Part shown: piece by piece, positions 34,229 to 44,749 of the stretch
Numbering within the stretch: position 1 is the stretch's first letter
Layout: every line of letters begins with the position of its first letter
DNA from: Sipunculus nudus
Lineage: Eukaryota; Annelida; Sipuncula; Golfingiida; Sipunculidae
Reading direction: 5' to 3'
NCBI GenBank assembly: GCA_026874595.1
Contig: CM049316.1
Coordinates: 26,643,339-26,707,338, forward strand
Length of the DNA: 64,000 nucleotides
Translations under genes and position numbers: made by a program
Notes under the pieces: generated by a model
Told to the model about the DNA's origin: nothing
The model's database searches: none
Seen by the model: only the letters and a program-made list of their open reading frames with translations

Positions 34229-37200
34229 ACAAGTGACCCATGGGTCATGACGCTCAGCTGACTGGGAAGAGATTCACAAAAGGAAATTTTATCATCAGAA
34301 TGGTAGATACCCATTTAACTGAAGCATCAAACAGATTAACCAACAGGCCAAGATTAAGTCTGTATTTATATATCTGAAAAATAGAGAAAAAATGTGTAAA
34401 CTTTAAAAACTAGAATACGGGTAGCCAACAAGTGACTACGTGGATCTGCCAAAATCAGAGTAAAGTGAGGCATGGATTGAGTGGCAAGGGGAAACAGAGT
34501 GAGGTATGTTGCATATTAGCATGGATGTCTGCAGCCTAAATGTGTATGTAGGTTGTGCAACCTACCACAAATCCAGAAAGCTGTCCAAGTTGTATACAAA
34601 TGCAAAATTTTAGGCAGAAAAGTCAAACCACTACATGGATATGAGTGATTTTAGCCCACGGCAGACAAACAGACAGACGCTGTGCAAAAATGGTTGCAGT
34701 TTTGTGTATGATAAAGACCTATGTGAGATCTAAACACAAGCACAATTTTGGCCCAAATGGTTCCTGAGATATTAGCTTGGATGTGTGCAGCGTTAACTAG
34801 AATGTAGGTGGCGCCACCTGTCATAAAATCAAGAAAGCTATCCAGGATGTATAAACCTGCAAAATTTTAGGCAGTTATGTCAAACCACTACACAGAAATG
34901 AGTGATTTTAGGCCACGGCAGACCAACAGACAGACGCTGTGCAAAATGTGCAAAAATGGTTGCAGGTGGCCCCTCCAGTTTTGTGTATGATAAAGACCTA
35001 TGTGAGATCTATACACATGCAAAATTTTGGCCCAATCGTTCAAACGGTTCCCGAGATATGAGCTTGGATGTCTGCAGCATAAACTAGAATAAAGGTGGCG
35101 CCACCTGTCATAAAATCAAGAAAGCTATCCAGGATGTATAAAACTGCAAAATTTTAGGCAGATTTGTCAAACCACTGCCAAGATGTGAGTGACTTTATTG
35201 CACGGCATACAAACAGACAGACGCTGTGCAAAAATGGTTGCAGGTGGTGCCACCAGTTTTGTGTATGATAAAGAGCTATGTTAGATCTATACACATGCAA
35301 AATTTTGGCCCGATCGGTCAAACGGTTCCCGAGATATGAGCTTGGATGTCATCAGAGTGAATGTGAATGTAGGTGGTGCCACCTGCCATAAAATCAAGAA
35401 AGCTATCCAGGATGTATAAAACTGCAAAATTTTAGGCAGATATGTCAAACCACTGCCGAGATATGAGTGACATTATTGCACGGCAGACAAACAGACAGAC
35501 GCTGTGCAAAAATGGTTGCAGGTGGCGCCACCAGTTTTGTGTATGATAAGGAGCTATGTTAGATCTATACACATGCAAAATTTTGGCCCGATCGGTCAAA
35601 CGGTTCCCGAGATATGAGCTTGGATGTCATCAGCGTGAACGTGAATGTAGGTGGTGCCACCTGTCATAAAATCAAGAAAGCTATCCAGGATGTATAAAAC
35701 TGCAAATTTTTAGGCAGATATGTCAAACCACTGCCGAGATATGAGTGACATTATTGCACGGCAGACAAACAGACAGACGCTGTGCAAAAATGGTTGCAGG
35801 TGTCGCCACCAGTTTAGCGTATGATAAAGAGCTATGTTAGATCTATATACATGCAAAATATTGGCCCGATCGGTCAAACGGTTCCCGAAATATGAGCTTG
35901 GATGTCATCAGCGTGAATGAGAATGTAGGTGGCGCCACCTGTCATAAAATCAAGAAAGATATCCAGGATGTATACGCATGCCGAATTTCAGGTGAATTAG
36001 TCAATTCACTGCAGAGATATGAGTGATTTTAACCAAAGGCAGATGAACAGATGGACACTGTGCAAACATGGTTACAGGTGGCGCCACCATTTTTTGTGTA
36101 TGTTATAGAGCTATCCAAGGGCTACATTGGTATAAATTTTGTTTCCTGATCAGTCAAACGGTTCCCGAGATATGAGCTTGGAAAGCTAATAAAATCAAGT
36201 ACCAGAGGAGCTCTCTGGAAACGAACGCAGCAACGGCGGAGGAACCCGGTCAAAAACATAGTGTCCACAAAACTTCGTTTTGGAGGGTACAAAAATACAG
36301 GTGGCTCCACCAGTCTGCAGAAACTAATAAAAACACTTACAAACATCAATATCCATGCAAAGAATCATGGTGATCTCCCCATAAGTTGTTCAGATACTTC
36401 AGCTTTTGTATAAAATTGTCCATTATTCTGAGGGATACTTCGGAGTCCTATAGCTTGAAGGATATGGGTAACAGAGACCTAATTTTAAGTTTCCACTGGC
36501 ACTTTTCATGGGCCTTCTTGCATGACAAGAATGAAGATTCTAGGTCCAGTTGTTGCGATTTGTACCCTGTTGACAGATAACCACATCTTTAAAGGTATCA
36601 AAAAAAGAGAAAAAAAATCGTAAAAATTTGAAAAAAATAGAGGTGGCGCACCCAGTCTGCAGAAACTGATGGAACAGGTCATGATCAATATGTATGCCGA
36701 AAATCATGACCATCAGTGTTGTAGTTATTGAGATACTGCAGTTTTTGTATCAAATTTTCCATTATTCTGGGGGGTAATTTGGAGCCATACAGCTTAAAGA
36801 ATATGGGTAACAGAGACCTAATTTCAGGTTTCCATGGAGACTTTTCATGGGTCTCCCTGTGTGTCAAGAATGAAGATTCTAGGTCCAGTTTTAATGATTT
36901 GTGCCCTGTTAACAGATGTTCATAACTTTAAAGGTCTCAAAAATAGAGAAAAAATTCGTAAAAAAACCCGAACAAATACAGGTGGTGCCACCAGTCTGCA
37001 GAAACTGATGAAACACTCCATGATCAATATCCATGAAAACAATTATGGTGATCTCTGCATTAGTTGTTTAGATACTTCAGCTTTTGTATCAAATTTTCCA
37101 TTATTCTGAGCTGTACTTTGGAGTGCCATAGCTCAAAGGATATGGGTAACAGAGACCTTATTTAAGGTGTCCATTGAGACTTATCATGGGTCTCCCTGTG

Positions 37201-37781
37201 TGTCAACAATGAAGATTCTAGGTCCAGTCCTTACGATTTGTACCCTGTTGACAGATAACTACATCCTGAAAGGTCTCGAAAATAGAGAAAAAAAAATGGT
37301 GAAAATTTGAAAAAATACAGGTGGCCCCATAGCTCGAAGGATATGGGTAACAGAGACCTAATTTCTGGTTTCCTAGGAGATTTTTCATGGACCTCTCCGT
37401 GTATCAAGAATTAAGATTCTAGGTCTAGGCTTTACGATTTGTGCCTTGTTAACAGATGTTCACATTTTTAAAGGTCTCAAAAATAGAGAAAAAATCATGA
37501 CCATCAGTCAAGTAGTTAATGAGATATTGAAGTTTTTGTATGAAATTTTTGACTTTTCTGGGGGGTACTTTGGGGCCCCATAGCTCGAAGGATATGGGTA
37601 ACAGAGACCTAATTTCTGGTTTCCAAGGAGATTTTTCATGGACCTCTCAGATTCCCAAGTTACAAGGTTCTAGGTTAAGCGGTTACGATTTGTGCCTGGT
37701 TAACGGACGGACAGACGGACAGACGGACGACGGACAAAGAGTGATCGCTATAGCTCAGATGACTTTCAGTCAGCTGAGCTA
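34229..37781 (-). mobile_element. Family A tandem-repeat element, copy A2 (nested in gag)
   Basis: On the minus strand it starts AGCTCAGCTGACTGAAAGTC at about 37780 and ends TGACCCATGGGTCACTTG at about 34231. Near-terminal inverted repeats (GCTCAGCTGA and TCAGCTGAGC) flank the body. The body at 36291-37690 has degenerate units of about 340 bp with GGTGGC(G/A)CCACC-type palindromes. Gag reading resumes on both sides with only TTA shared between the flanks, so the element was inserted with little or no target duplication. It contains family B copy B2. Confidence 0.85.
34409..36290 (+). mobile_element. Family B tandem-repeat element, copy B2 (nested in A2)
   Basis: It begins ACTAGAATACGGGTAGCCAA and ends with the hairpin arm region GTGTCCACAAAA ... 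GGAGGGTAC. It has the most regular array of the window: palindromes near 34809, 35093, 35244, 35371, 35520, 35648, 35797, 35926 and 36075, alternating about 150 and 128 bp, so the full unit is about 278 bp. Its surroundings are family A sequence. Confidence 0.85.
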
Positions 37782-38421
37782 AAAACTGTTCACGCACCAG
37801 CAGGTCAATCAACTGGTCAAAATCACGTTTTACGCCTGCCAATTCTATCCACCGATCTAACTATCCGCTCAACCGCACCGCAAACTGACCGGGGGTCTCA
37901 CTCCGATCCGGCCTACACGTACGAAATTTGTATCTGTACCCCTCCTCTGTCATCTGGTATCGCCTAAGCAATTCGAGTTTTAATTTGTCGTAATCCATTG
38001 CATCCTCTGTGGATAACTGTGCGTACGCATCAAGCGCTTTACCGCGTAACAACGAACTCAGATGTAGAGCCCAAGTCTTTTTTGGATAACCCTGACATGA
38101 CACAACTCGCTCAAACCTCTCGAGAAACGCATCTAACCGATCGCGTTGCTCATCAAAAGCCGGAAGCTTAAATTTCGGAAGCGATTCAGACGGGTTACTA
38201 TTACTGCGCTCTACTGGCTGTGAAGCCTGAATTTGTAACTTTTTTAACTCGAACTCGCGCTCGCGTTCCCTCTCGGCTACCCTTGCATCCCGTTCAGCAT
38301 CTTCCCGTTGCTTCGCTTCTACTACCGCTTAACGCTTAGAAACGAAATCCTGCAACGCCTCACCTGTATAACCTAACGCCTGTCCGCATCCAATTACGGA
38401 CTTCATCGGATGCATGGCCAT
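37782..38421 (-). pseudogene. Gag N-terminal part of the Gmr1-like element
   Basis: From ATG at 38421 it encodes MAMHPMKSVIG, then an in-frame TAA at about 38329, then a highly charged, probably coiled-coil Arg/Glu stretch (about 38320-38240), and a capsid-like region with LLRGKALDAYAQLS, ELLRRYQMTEEGYRYKFRTC and PGQFAVRLSG. A second in-frame stop (TAG) is at about 37860. The reading then runs into the nested element. This is the usual SCAN-like gag fold region of gypsy elements, by general resemblance. Confidence 0.75.
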
Positions 38422-39006
38422 TGCTAGCCCTAATGACAATCACGAGAAAACACGCTAAGTTTACAGAAAATAAAAAAAAATTATCCGCGACGTAGCCGAA
38501 AAAATGGTAAATACAAGTCACATCAACCGCAGTAAAAGATCTTAAACAATACGCAGAGGTACGCCCACGTTAAAACGACGGACGGAAGGATTGTTTCACA
38601 GAACACGTGGCCGTGGTGCCAGTTGCATGAAATCAGAAGGAGTTACTCACCTGTTTTGAGGCTTCACCATCCCTTATGACCACATATACCACTGATTAAA
38701 TAAACCTTTTCTACAGCTGAGCCTCAGCTCAACAAATAGCGGACTGACATCTGTAAATAACCTAACTAACCTCTGAAGACTTTGTACATGACAAATAGTT
38801 ATCCCATACATGTGTCGAGTGCACGAACCAGGTGTCACAGGATAATCAGCCTAGAATGTAACTTTAAAATCAGTTGTAATTCTATTACAATGATCTCAGA
38901 ACACAAAATACGTCGGCTAAATACGGCAAATTCTGACACTTTAACAATACGTGTACACAGACTCAAGCTTATACATGTGCTTAATCTGAACTAAATTTCG
39001 TGTCAA

Positions 39007-39023
39007 TCCTGGCACGCTCGCCA
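39007..39023 (-). other. Primer-binding site
   Basis: TGGCGAGCGTGCCAGGA on the minus strand lies two bases downstream of the 5' LTR. It begins TGG, complementary to the CCA end of a tRNA. From memory it resembles the 3' end of tRNA-Arg (ACG), with about two mismatches, but I cannot verify this without a tRNA set. Confidence 0.6.
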
Positions 39024-39025
39024 AA

Positions 39026-39997
39026 TGTCACACGGTACTTCGTGTGGTTCCAGGTTGTTTAAATATGATAGAGCATTTTGATGTAAATTAAATCTGACTG
39101 CGGAAGGACACCCTGGTGCAAGTACACTCACGCCTAAAAAGTGAAACAACACCTTTTAACAGAAACAATATAATTAAAAGAAAAGATATGGCAAACGTTA
39201 TACTCACACTATCAGAGCAAAGTAAATACCATCACAGCTCTGGAGTAATTCCTATTAACTCACAGGAACAACTCGGGACACATAAAAGAGTCATATGACA
39301 CACGTAAACACAAAGTTCTCCTCTGGGTGACGACACAGACACTGCATTAACAACACAACACACGAACAAGGAAAGTCTTTACGGCGCCCGCGAATCCAGT
39401 ATCGCTCCAGTGAATATATTCAATACGCCGATAGTCCGTTCAATCTGTCCGGCCTATGGCACGTGCACAGGCGTACGGCTCCAATCTGCCAAACGATTAG
39501 CAGTCAGGCTTCCGCCCCGCGTGGTCGATCCCGTAAACCACCCTACCTTCAGGACTCGGAGGTCCTGATACAAACAGTCTTACACAATCCATAGATTTCA
39601 GGTCCTGACAGCATGAGTATTCCCTCATGGAATATCACTGACCTGTTGCCGGCCCGGTACGTAGGATCCGGCCCTCCACTGAGACATCTGAACACGTGGA
39701 AAAAAATCTATTTCCCCGACGACTAAAAGCAGTTAATGGGCAACTTACACCCGCAACGAAGTCTGCATCAAGGTTTCTGTCGGCTAACCCTTGTCGACTG
39801 CCAGTACTTTCCCAGTACGCGACTCTGAGGAGACTTCGTCCCGCTACCTCGTCATGACATGAACAGCACTTGCGTACACACGCAGTTTTTTTTACAGATA
39901 TCCCCCCCGTTCCGCCCCTTTTGGGGTCTTATATAGTGATGCACCCGGTCAACCCCTGGCCTAGCCAATCAGCGCCAAGCTTACCCTCCAAACTACA
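39026..39997 (-). repeat. 5' LTR
   Basis: 972 bp, same ends as the 3' LTR. TATATAA on the minus strand at 39929-39935. It is followed outward by CTCCAAAAAAAGGAG and then the rest of the family B element. Confidence 0.95.
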
Positions 39998-40097
39998 TTC
40001 CCGCTCCAAAAAAAGGAGTTCTCCAAAAAAAGAACGCGGCGGCGGCGGAACCCGGTCAAAAACATATTATCCACAAAACTTTGTTTTGGCGGACACA
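39998..40097 (+). mobile_element. Family B element copy B3, right end
   Basis: It contains GAACGCGGCGGCGGCGGAAC and the terminal hairpin region, as at the end of copy B1. It completes the element that starts at 28108. Confidence 0.8.
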
Positions 40098-41308
40098 AAT
40101 AGGGTGTCCCACAGGGAAGCTGCGCCTGGCCTGAGATATTTTTAAGTTTAGTTCCCTCTATGATATGATGGAGAAATACTCGCCACTTATAGCGGGATAT
40201 GCTGATGATCACCAACTTACTTAGCGTACCAACCAGGATGTAAAAGAACGGAAATGGATGCCATTAGAAACCTTGAGAAATGTATTTCAGATGTCAGAGC
40301 ATGGATGCTGACCCATCGACTAAAAATTAACGACACCAAAACTGAATTTCTGTTCGTTGGAACAAAACAACAACTGGCAAAAGTAAACGTTAGTGAAATA
40401 AAAGTAGGGAATACAGTGATAAGGCCAGTCATAAAATAAGGAAACTGGGCGTAATCTTTGATTTAAACATGTTAATGTTAGATCATGTAAACCATTTGTG
40501 CAAGATAGGTTACCATCAGTTGACTTAAATTAGACAGATAAGGAAGTATCTGGACAAATCAACAGTTGAAGCACTTATTCACTCTTTTGTAAGCTCAAAT
40601 ATGGTCTATTGTAATTCTCTATTGTATGGCTGCTCAAGTATGTGATTAATTAATTGCAAAAGCTACAGAACTGTGCAGCCAGAGTGGTGTGTGGAGCCCA
40701 GAGATTTGACCCTGTAACTCCGCTGATGAAGGATCTTCACTGGCTTCCGGTTTCCTTACGAATTGAATATAAAATAGCTCTTTTGGTATTCAAGTGCCTG
40801 CATGGCCAGGCACCTGAGTATTTGTCTTGTTTAATTGAGAAGCATAATCCCAGCCATGCTCTGAGGTCCGGTCAACGTAATCTGCTTGTGGTTCCCAAGA
40901 CAAGGACAAAAACATTGGGGTCAAGGGCCTTCACAAGTGCTGCACCAGCCGTTTGAAATAAACTTCCGGACGACATCAAATGCTAAGACAGTATTAATAA
41001 CATTTAAAGCCTTTTTTAAAAACACATTTATTCAGAACTGCCTATCATATGTAAAATATACATCGATCACATGAAAGGTTAACACTATCATTTGATTTGC
41101 AATTTAGTTTTAGTCTCTTTAGTCATTCTTTTAATCAGGTCATGATCTTATTATATTCTGTTTTAATTTAATATTTTTTGTTGTAGGATCTTGTAAGTTG
41201 ATCTCCTAGTGAATGTATTTTTTAATTTTAGTCTGTACAGCGCAACTGAGTATTACACATATTGTTCATGTTTTATTGTGGCGCTTTATAAATTTAATAA
41301 ACTGTAGC
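40098..41308 (+). pseudogene. CR1/L2-like LINE, 3' part
   Basis: It resumes the LINE begun at 27250: GVPQGSCAWPEIF (40104) is the RT block after the motif A region, AGYADDHQL (40190-40216) holds the catalytic YADD, then AWMLTHRLKINDTKTEFLFV, LHWLPVSLRIEYKIALLVFK and CLHGQAPEYLSCLI, the C-terminal region typical of CR1/L2 elements. Frameshifts and stops occur near 40162, 40219, 40438 and 40642. The 3' tail ends GGCGCTTTATAAATTTAATA near 41300, a form common in L2-like LINEs. Confidence 0.85.
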
Positions 41309-41339
41309 TATAAAATATAATGGCCTTAATACCAACCTA

Positions 41340-42560
41340 AACTTCCTATGACTCTACAAAAAAAAAACAATGAACCCAATCTATTCTTATACAAGTAAAG
41401 AAATCCTATCCTAGAATATTCTTGTGAAAAATTAAACCATTCAGACTGAGAGTTTCATCATTAAACATTTTTAAGCTGAAAGTGGCTAAAATTACAAAGT
41501 TTCTGACCGTAAAAAACAGGTCGATGAAAGTGGCGCCACAAAAAAACTGCAATTTCAAATACGAGTCAGATTACCAACAATTGCACAAAATTTAGTGATC
41601 CTAGCTCCTATTCTTTCTGAGATTGTTATGTTAGTATGCTTACTTGCCAAACGACTAATTTCTAATTCCTGTCACTCGGCCGAAATTCATCAAACCAAAA
41701 CCATTTGAACAAATTTGATAGTCCTGATTTCTGGAATAATTTCTGTGAAATATTGAACCATTTGGCTGAATGATTTTCGAGAAGAAGATTTTCAAAGGTT
41801 TTTTAGCATTTCCCCAATAAAATGTAAGTTAATGCAGGTGGCACCACAAAAGCTCAATCCCACAACATTTGATATGTGACAGAGTTTTGCATAAAATTTA
41901 GGAATGCTAGCTTCAGCTATTCCTGAGAAATTATGGATTGATGTACTGATGACTGATGGCCCCTGAGCAGAAAAAGGTCGATGCAGGTGGCGCCACCAAT
42001 ACCTTAATTTCAAATATAACTCGTGTGACCAACATTTGATTAAATTTAGTGATGATAGCTAAAGCCGTTTCTCCAAACTTGAGAGAATTGTTTCAACGAT
42101 TATTCCTGTGAAAAATTGAACAATTTGGCTGGACAGATTCAGAGAGAAGATTATTTTTAAAGTTTTTTTTTCAATTTTCCATTTAAAATCTGAGTAAATG
42201 CAGGTAGCAAAAAATGATGCTATCATAGTTTTTAAATGGCTGAATTTTTGCATAAAATTTGGTGATGCATATTATAAAGCTTGTGATGAAAGCATGGGTT
42301 AACGTACGGACGACGGCAGACGGATGACGCTGCGCCATGGCATAAGCTCACAGATTCACTAAATAGAGGGTTTTTCCTAATTTCTCGAAGGAAGGAGGTC
42401 GCAGTGACCTAATTTTAGGTGTGTTAGAACTCAGGGACATCTACCTCCAAATTTTGGATTCGTAGGTCTAATGGTTTCAAAACTTGTCTTTTAACGGAAG
42501 GTCGGCCTGCATGACAGACAAAGGACCATGACTATAGCTCTGATGACTTATAGTACGGAA
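41340..42560 (-). mobile_element. Tandem-repeat element (family C) with A-type end
   Basis: Units carry AGTGGCGCCACAA (41529), GGTGGCACCACAA (41837), GGTGGCGCCACCAA (41986) and a degenerate GGTAGCAAAAAA (42202). Each unit also has a TTGAACCATTTGGCTGA-like block. The right part, 42370-42560, matches family A ends: TCTCGAAGGAAGGAGGTCGC, then ACTATAGCTCTGATGACTTA. The left limit is taken at the LINE tail. Confidence 0.55.
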
Positions 42561-42599
42561 GCGTGTTGCTGCCACCTGGTAAAAAAAATAAATTATTTA

Positions 42600-42767
42600 T
42601 CTCGTACGTACGACATACTGTCTCGTACGTACGACATACTATCTCGTGCGTACGACATACTATCTCGTACGTACGACATACTATCTCGTACGTACGACAT
42701 ATTATCTCGTACGTGCGACATAGTATCTCGTACGTACGACATATTATCTCGTACGTACGACATAATT
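42600..42767. repeat. 21-bp satellite, eight copies, centred on TCGTACGTACGA
   Basis: Eight head-to-tail 21-bp units, each containing CTCGTACGTACGACAT with occasional single changes (GTGCGT at 42647, GTACGTGC at about 42710). The core TCGTACGTACGA is a perfect palindrome. There is no unique spacer between units. Confidence 0.95.
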
Positions 42768-42799
42768 AATCTTACGCATCGGATCACAGAATACACAAC

Positions 42800-43980
42800 A
42801 GGCCAAATGATATATGTATAAGCAATATATATATGTTAAATAATGCGTGTTCGTACCCTAACTACACAACATCTTCATCTTGCAAACCAGCGGAAAACCA
42901 TTGAAAAGAAAAAAATACATATATTTATATTTTTTATTATTTATTTATTTATACTATAAATGTAAATGCTATTCGAATTATCATTGTTTCTTTGTGTCTA
43001 GATTTCGGAAATATTTCAAGGAAATGAAATTTATCAAATCATTGTCTGCCATTGTCTATACAGAACATTCATTTTTAAATAGGTAATTAAATTCTGTTAG
43101 CAGTGTATTATGTTATAATGATGAGCCTGTCATAATATTAATAAGAAAAAAAATATTGCCTTTGCCAAATTGAAACTACCTTTTGGCGAAGGAAGGGTTC
43201 GGACAAGAGGTACAGCTAACAAATAGCCTGATTGTAAGTAATTGAGAATGGATATATGTGGGGTAGGTTTCTTATATTCCGAAATTGATCTGTATAAGAA
43301 CTAGATTTATGACATAACGCACAGTGTCACTCGCCCTACTGTAAACGGCATGAAGTTCAACTGATGGGATCAAGCACTGTGTTTCATATATATAATATAT
43401 GAATCAGGAACCTCTCCTTACGGGCTTCTCTGTATTACAGACACCCCTATATTGCAATCAAGGTACATATTCTTTTGTAATAATATGTGTTTTGTCTCAC
43501 GTTATTAACTCATTTTGGCTGAATACGAAAGTTGTTCAGCAAATCCATGCCAATACACGGGCTTAATATCTCCTGTTTACCGGTTTTGCATACCTCATTA
43601 TGGTTCTGTGTATGAGTAAACACATTGCACCTTTGTCTGTTTATTATAACAAGACCGCGTGACCAGAAGCAAGATCTTAGTCTAGCACACGCGACAATTA
43701 TAAAAAAAGGAAGAAACATGAAAGAAAAAACACCCAGAAAACCTTGAAAAACATTGATTTGTGACGTTTATTTTTTCGGCCACGAGGTGGCGTGAGCGCT
43801 GTTTGTTTTTCCACTTGTATACAAAAGAAAGCAAACGAAGAACGAAATATTGAAAGATATTCCTTATTGAATATCTTATAGTATATCTTATTGAAAGATA
43901 TACTCCTTATAGTTTAAGGAGACTAAATTGTATTTCATGTATACTCAAAATACGTGGTTTGTAAAATATAAATAGGTCCT
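42800..43980. other. Non-coding stretch
   Basis: No gene or clear repeat recognised; AT-rich. Confidence 0.45.
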
Positions 43981-44009
43981 TTTTTCATTTAAACTCTCTA
44001 CTATACAGT

Positions 44010-44138
<129 letters not shown>

Positions 44139-44449
44139 AGACTGAAAGCCTTGGGATATAATAAAAGCGCTGTGTAAGAATGGATCAGCCGGTGGATACT
44201 TTTAATGTGATTAATATAGCATGGCAAAACATCTTATCCTGTTCAGAAAGACTTTATTATTATATTAAAGCACGCAAAAGCTTAATAGGTGATTCCTCAT
44301 GTTTAGAAAAAGACGCCACTCTAAAAAACATCTCTTGTCTGGAATGACACAACGGTCTATGCCGTGGCCATTTTCTATAGGTTTCCCATAAATATGATGA
44401 ATTTTACATCACCTGGAGGTTTCACGAACAGAAGCTAAGCCAACAGTGA

Positions 44450-44700
44450 CCTGGACAGTCGGGTGCTAACAATTAAGCTCGGCTCTTCCCTCTGGAGGCC
44501 CGGGTTCGATCCCTGCGTAACTATATGAAGGAAGGTTGTATAGTGGTTCCTTCATAGTCGGTGATTTCCTCTGGGTCCTCCAATTTCCTCCACCTCTAAA
44601 GACTAACCGGTTGCCAATATCTGAGCAACGGAGAGTGCGTAGGATTAGTTATTTTAACGAGCTCTTTTTTAAATTGTTAAACCAACTGCCTGAAACTCGT
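44450..44700 (+). mobile_element. tRNA-derived SINE-like element, copy 1
   Basis: It has a polymerase III B box, GGGTTCGATCCCT, at 44502-44514, preceded by an A-box-like TGCTAACAATTA about 40 bp upstream. The body contains TTTCCTCTGGGTCCTCCAAT and TTTCCTCCACCT, shared with the element at 54846. Boundaries are approximate. Confidence 0.55.
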
Positions 44701-44749
44701 GCATACGTACACTCCAAAAGATAAATAAAATATGATAAAACAAAAAACA

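Larger units (their letters stand above)
29204..39997 (-). mobile_element. Gmr1-like Ty3/gypsy LTR retrotransposon (defective)
   Basis: The element reads right to left. It has 5' LTR 39026-39997, primer-binding site, gag (split by a nested family A element), protease, integrase, reverse transcriptase, RNase H, polypurine tract and 3' LTR 29204-30174. Flanks carry AGGAG on the left and AGGAG near 40010 on the right, a likely 5-bp target duplication, though about 11 bp of A-rich sequence separates the LTR end from the right copy. Integrase lies upstream of RT; most gypsy elements have it last. That order with gypsy-type RT is the hallmark of the Gmr1 group. Frameshifts and stops in gag and pol make it non-autonomous now. 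Confidence 0.9.

Noticed and set aside
42600-42767. CRISPR-like array of 21-bp repeats
   Set aside because: Units are directly adjacent with no spacers, and the genome is eukaryotic. It is a tandem satellite.
42528-42821. Open frames with a repeating SRTYDIL-like peptide
   Set aside because: Produced by the 21-bp satellite, whose period is a multiple of three; no start context or host gene.
44502-44514. A tRNA gene
   Set aside because: A B box is present but no foldable cloverleaf; the sequence continues as a SINE body shared with 54846.
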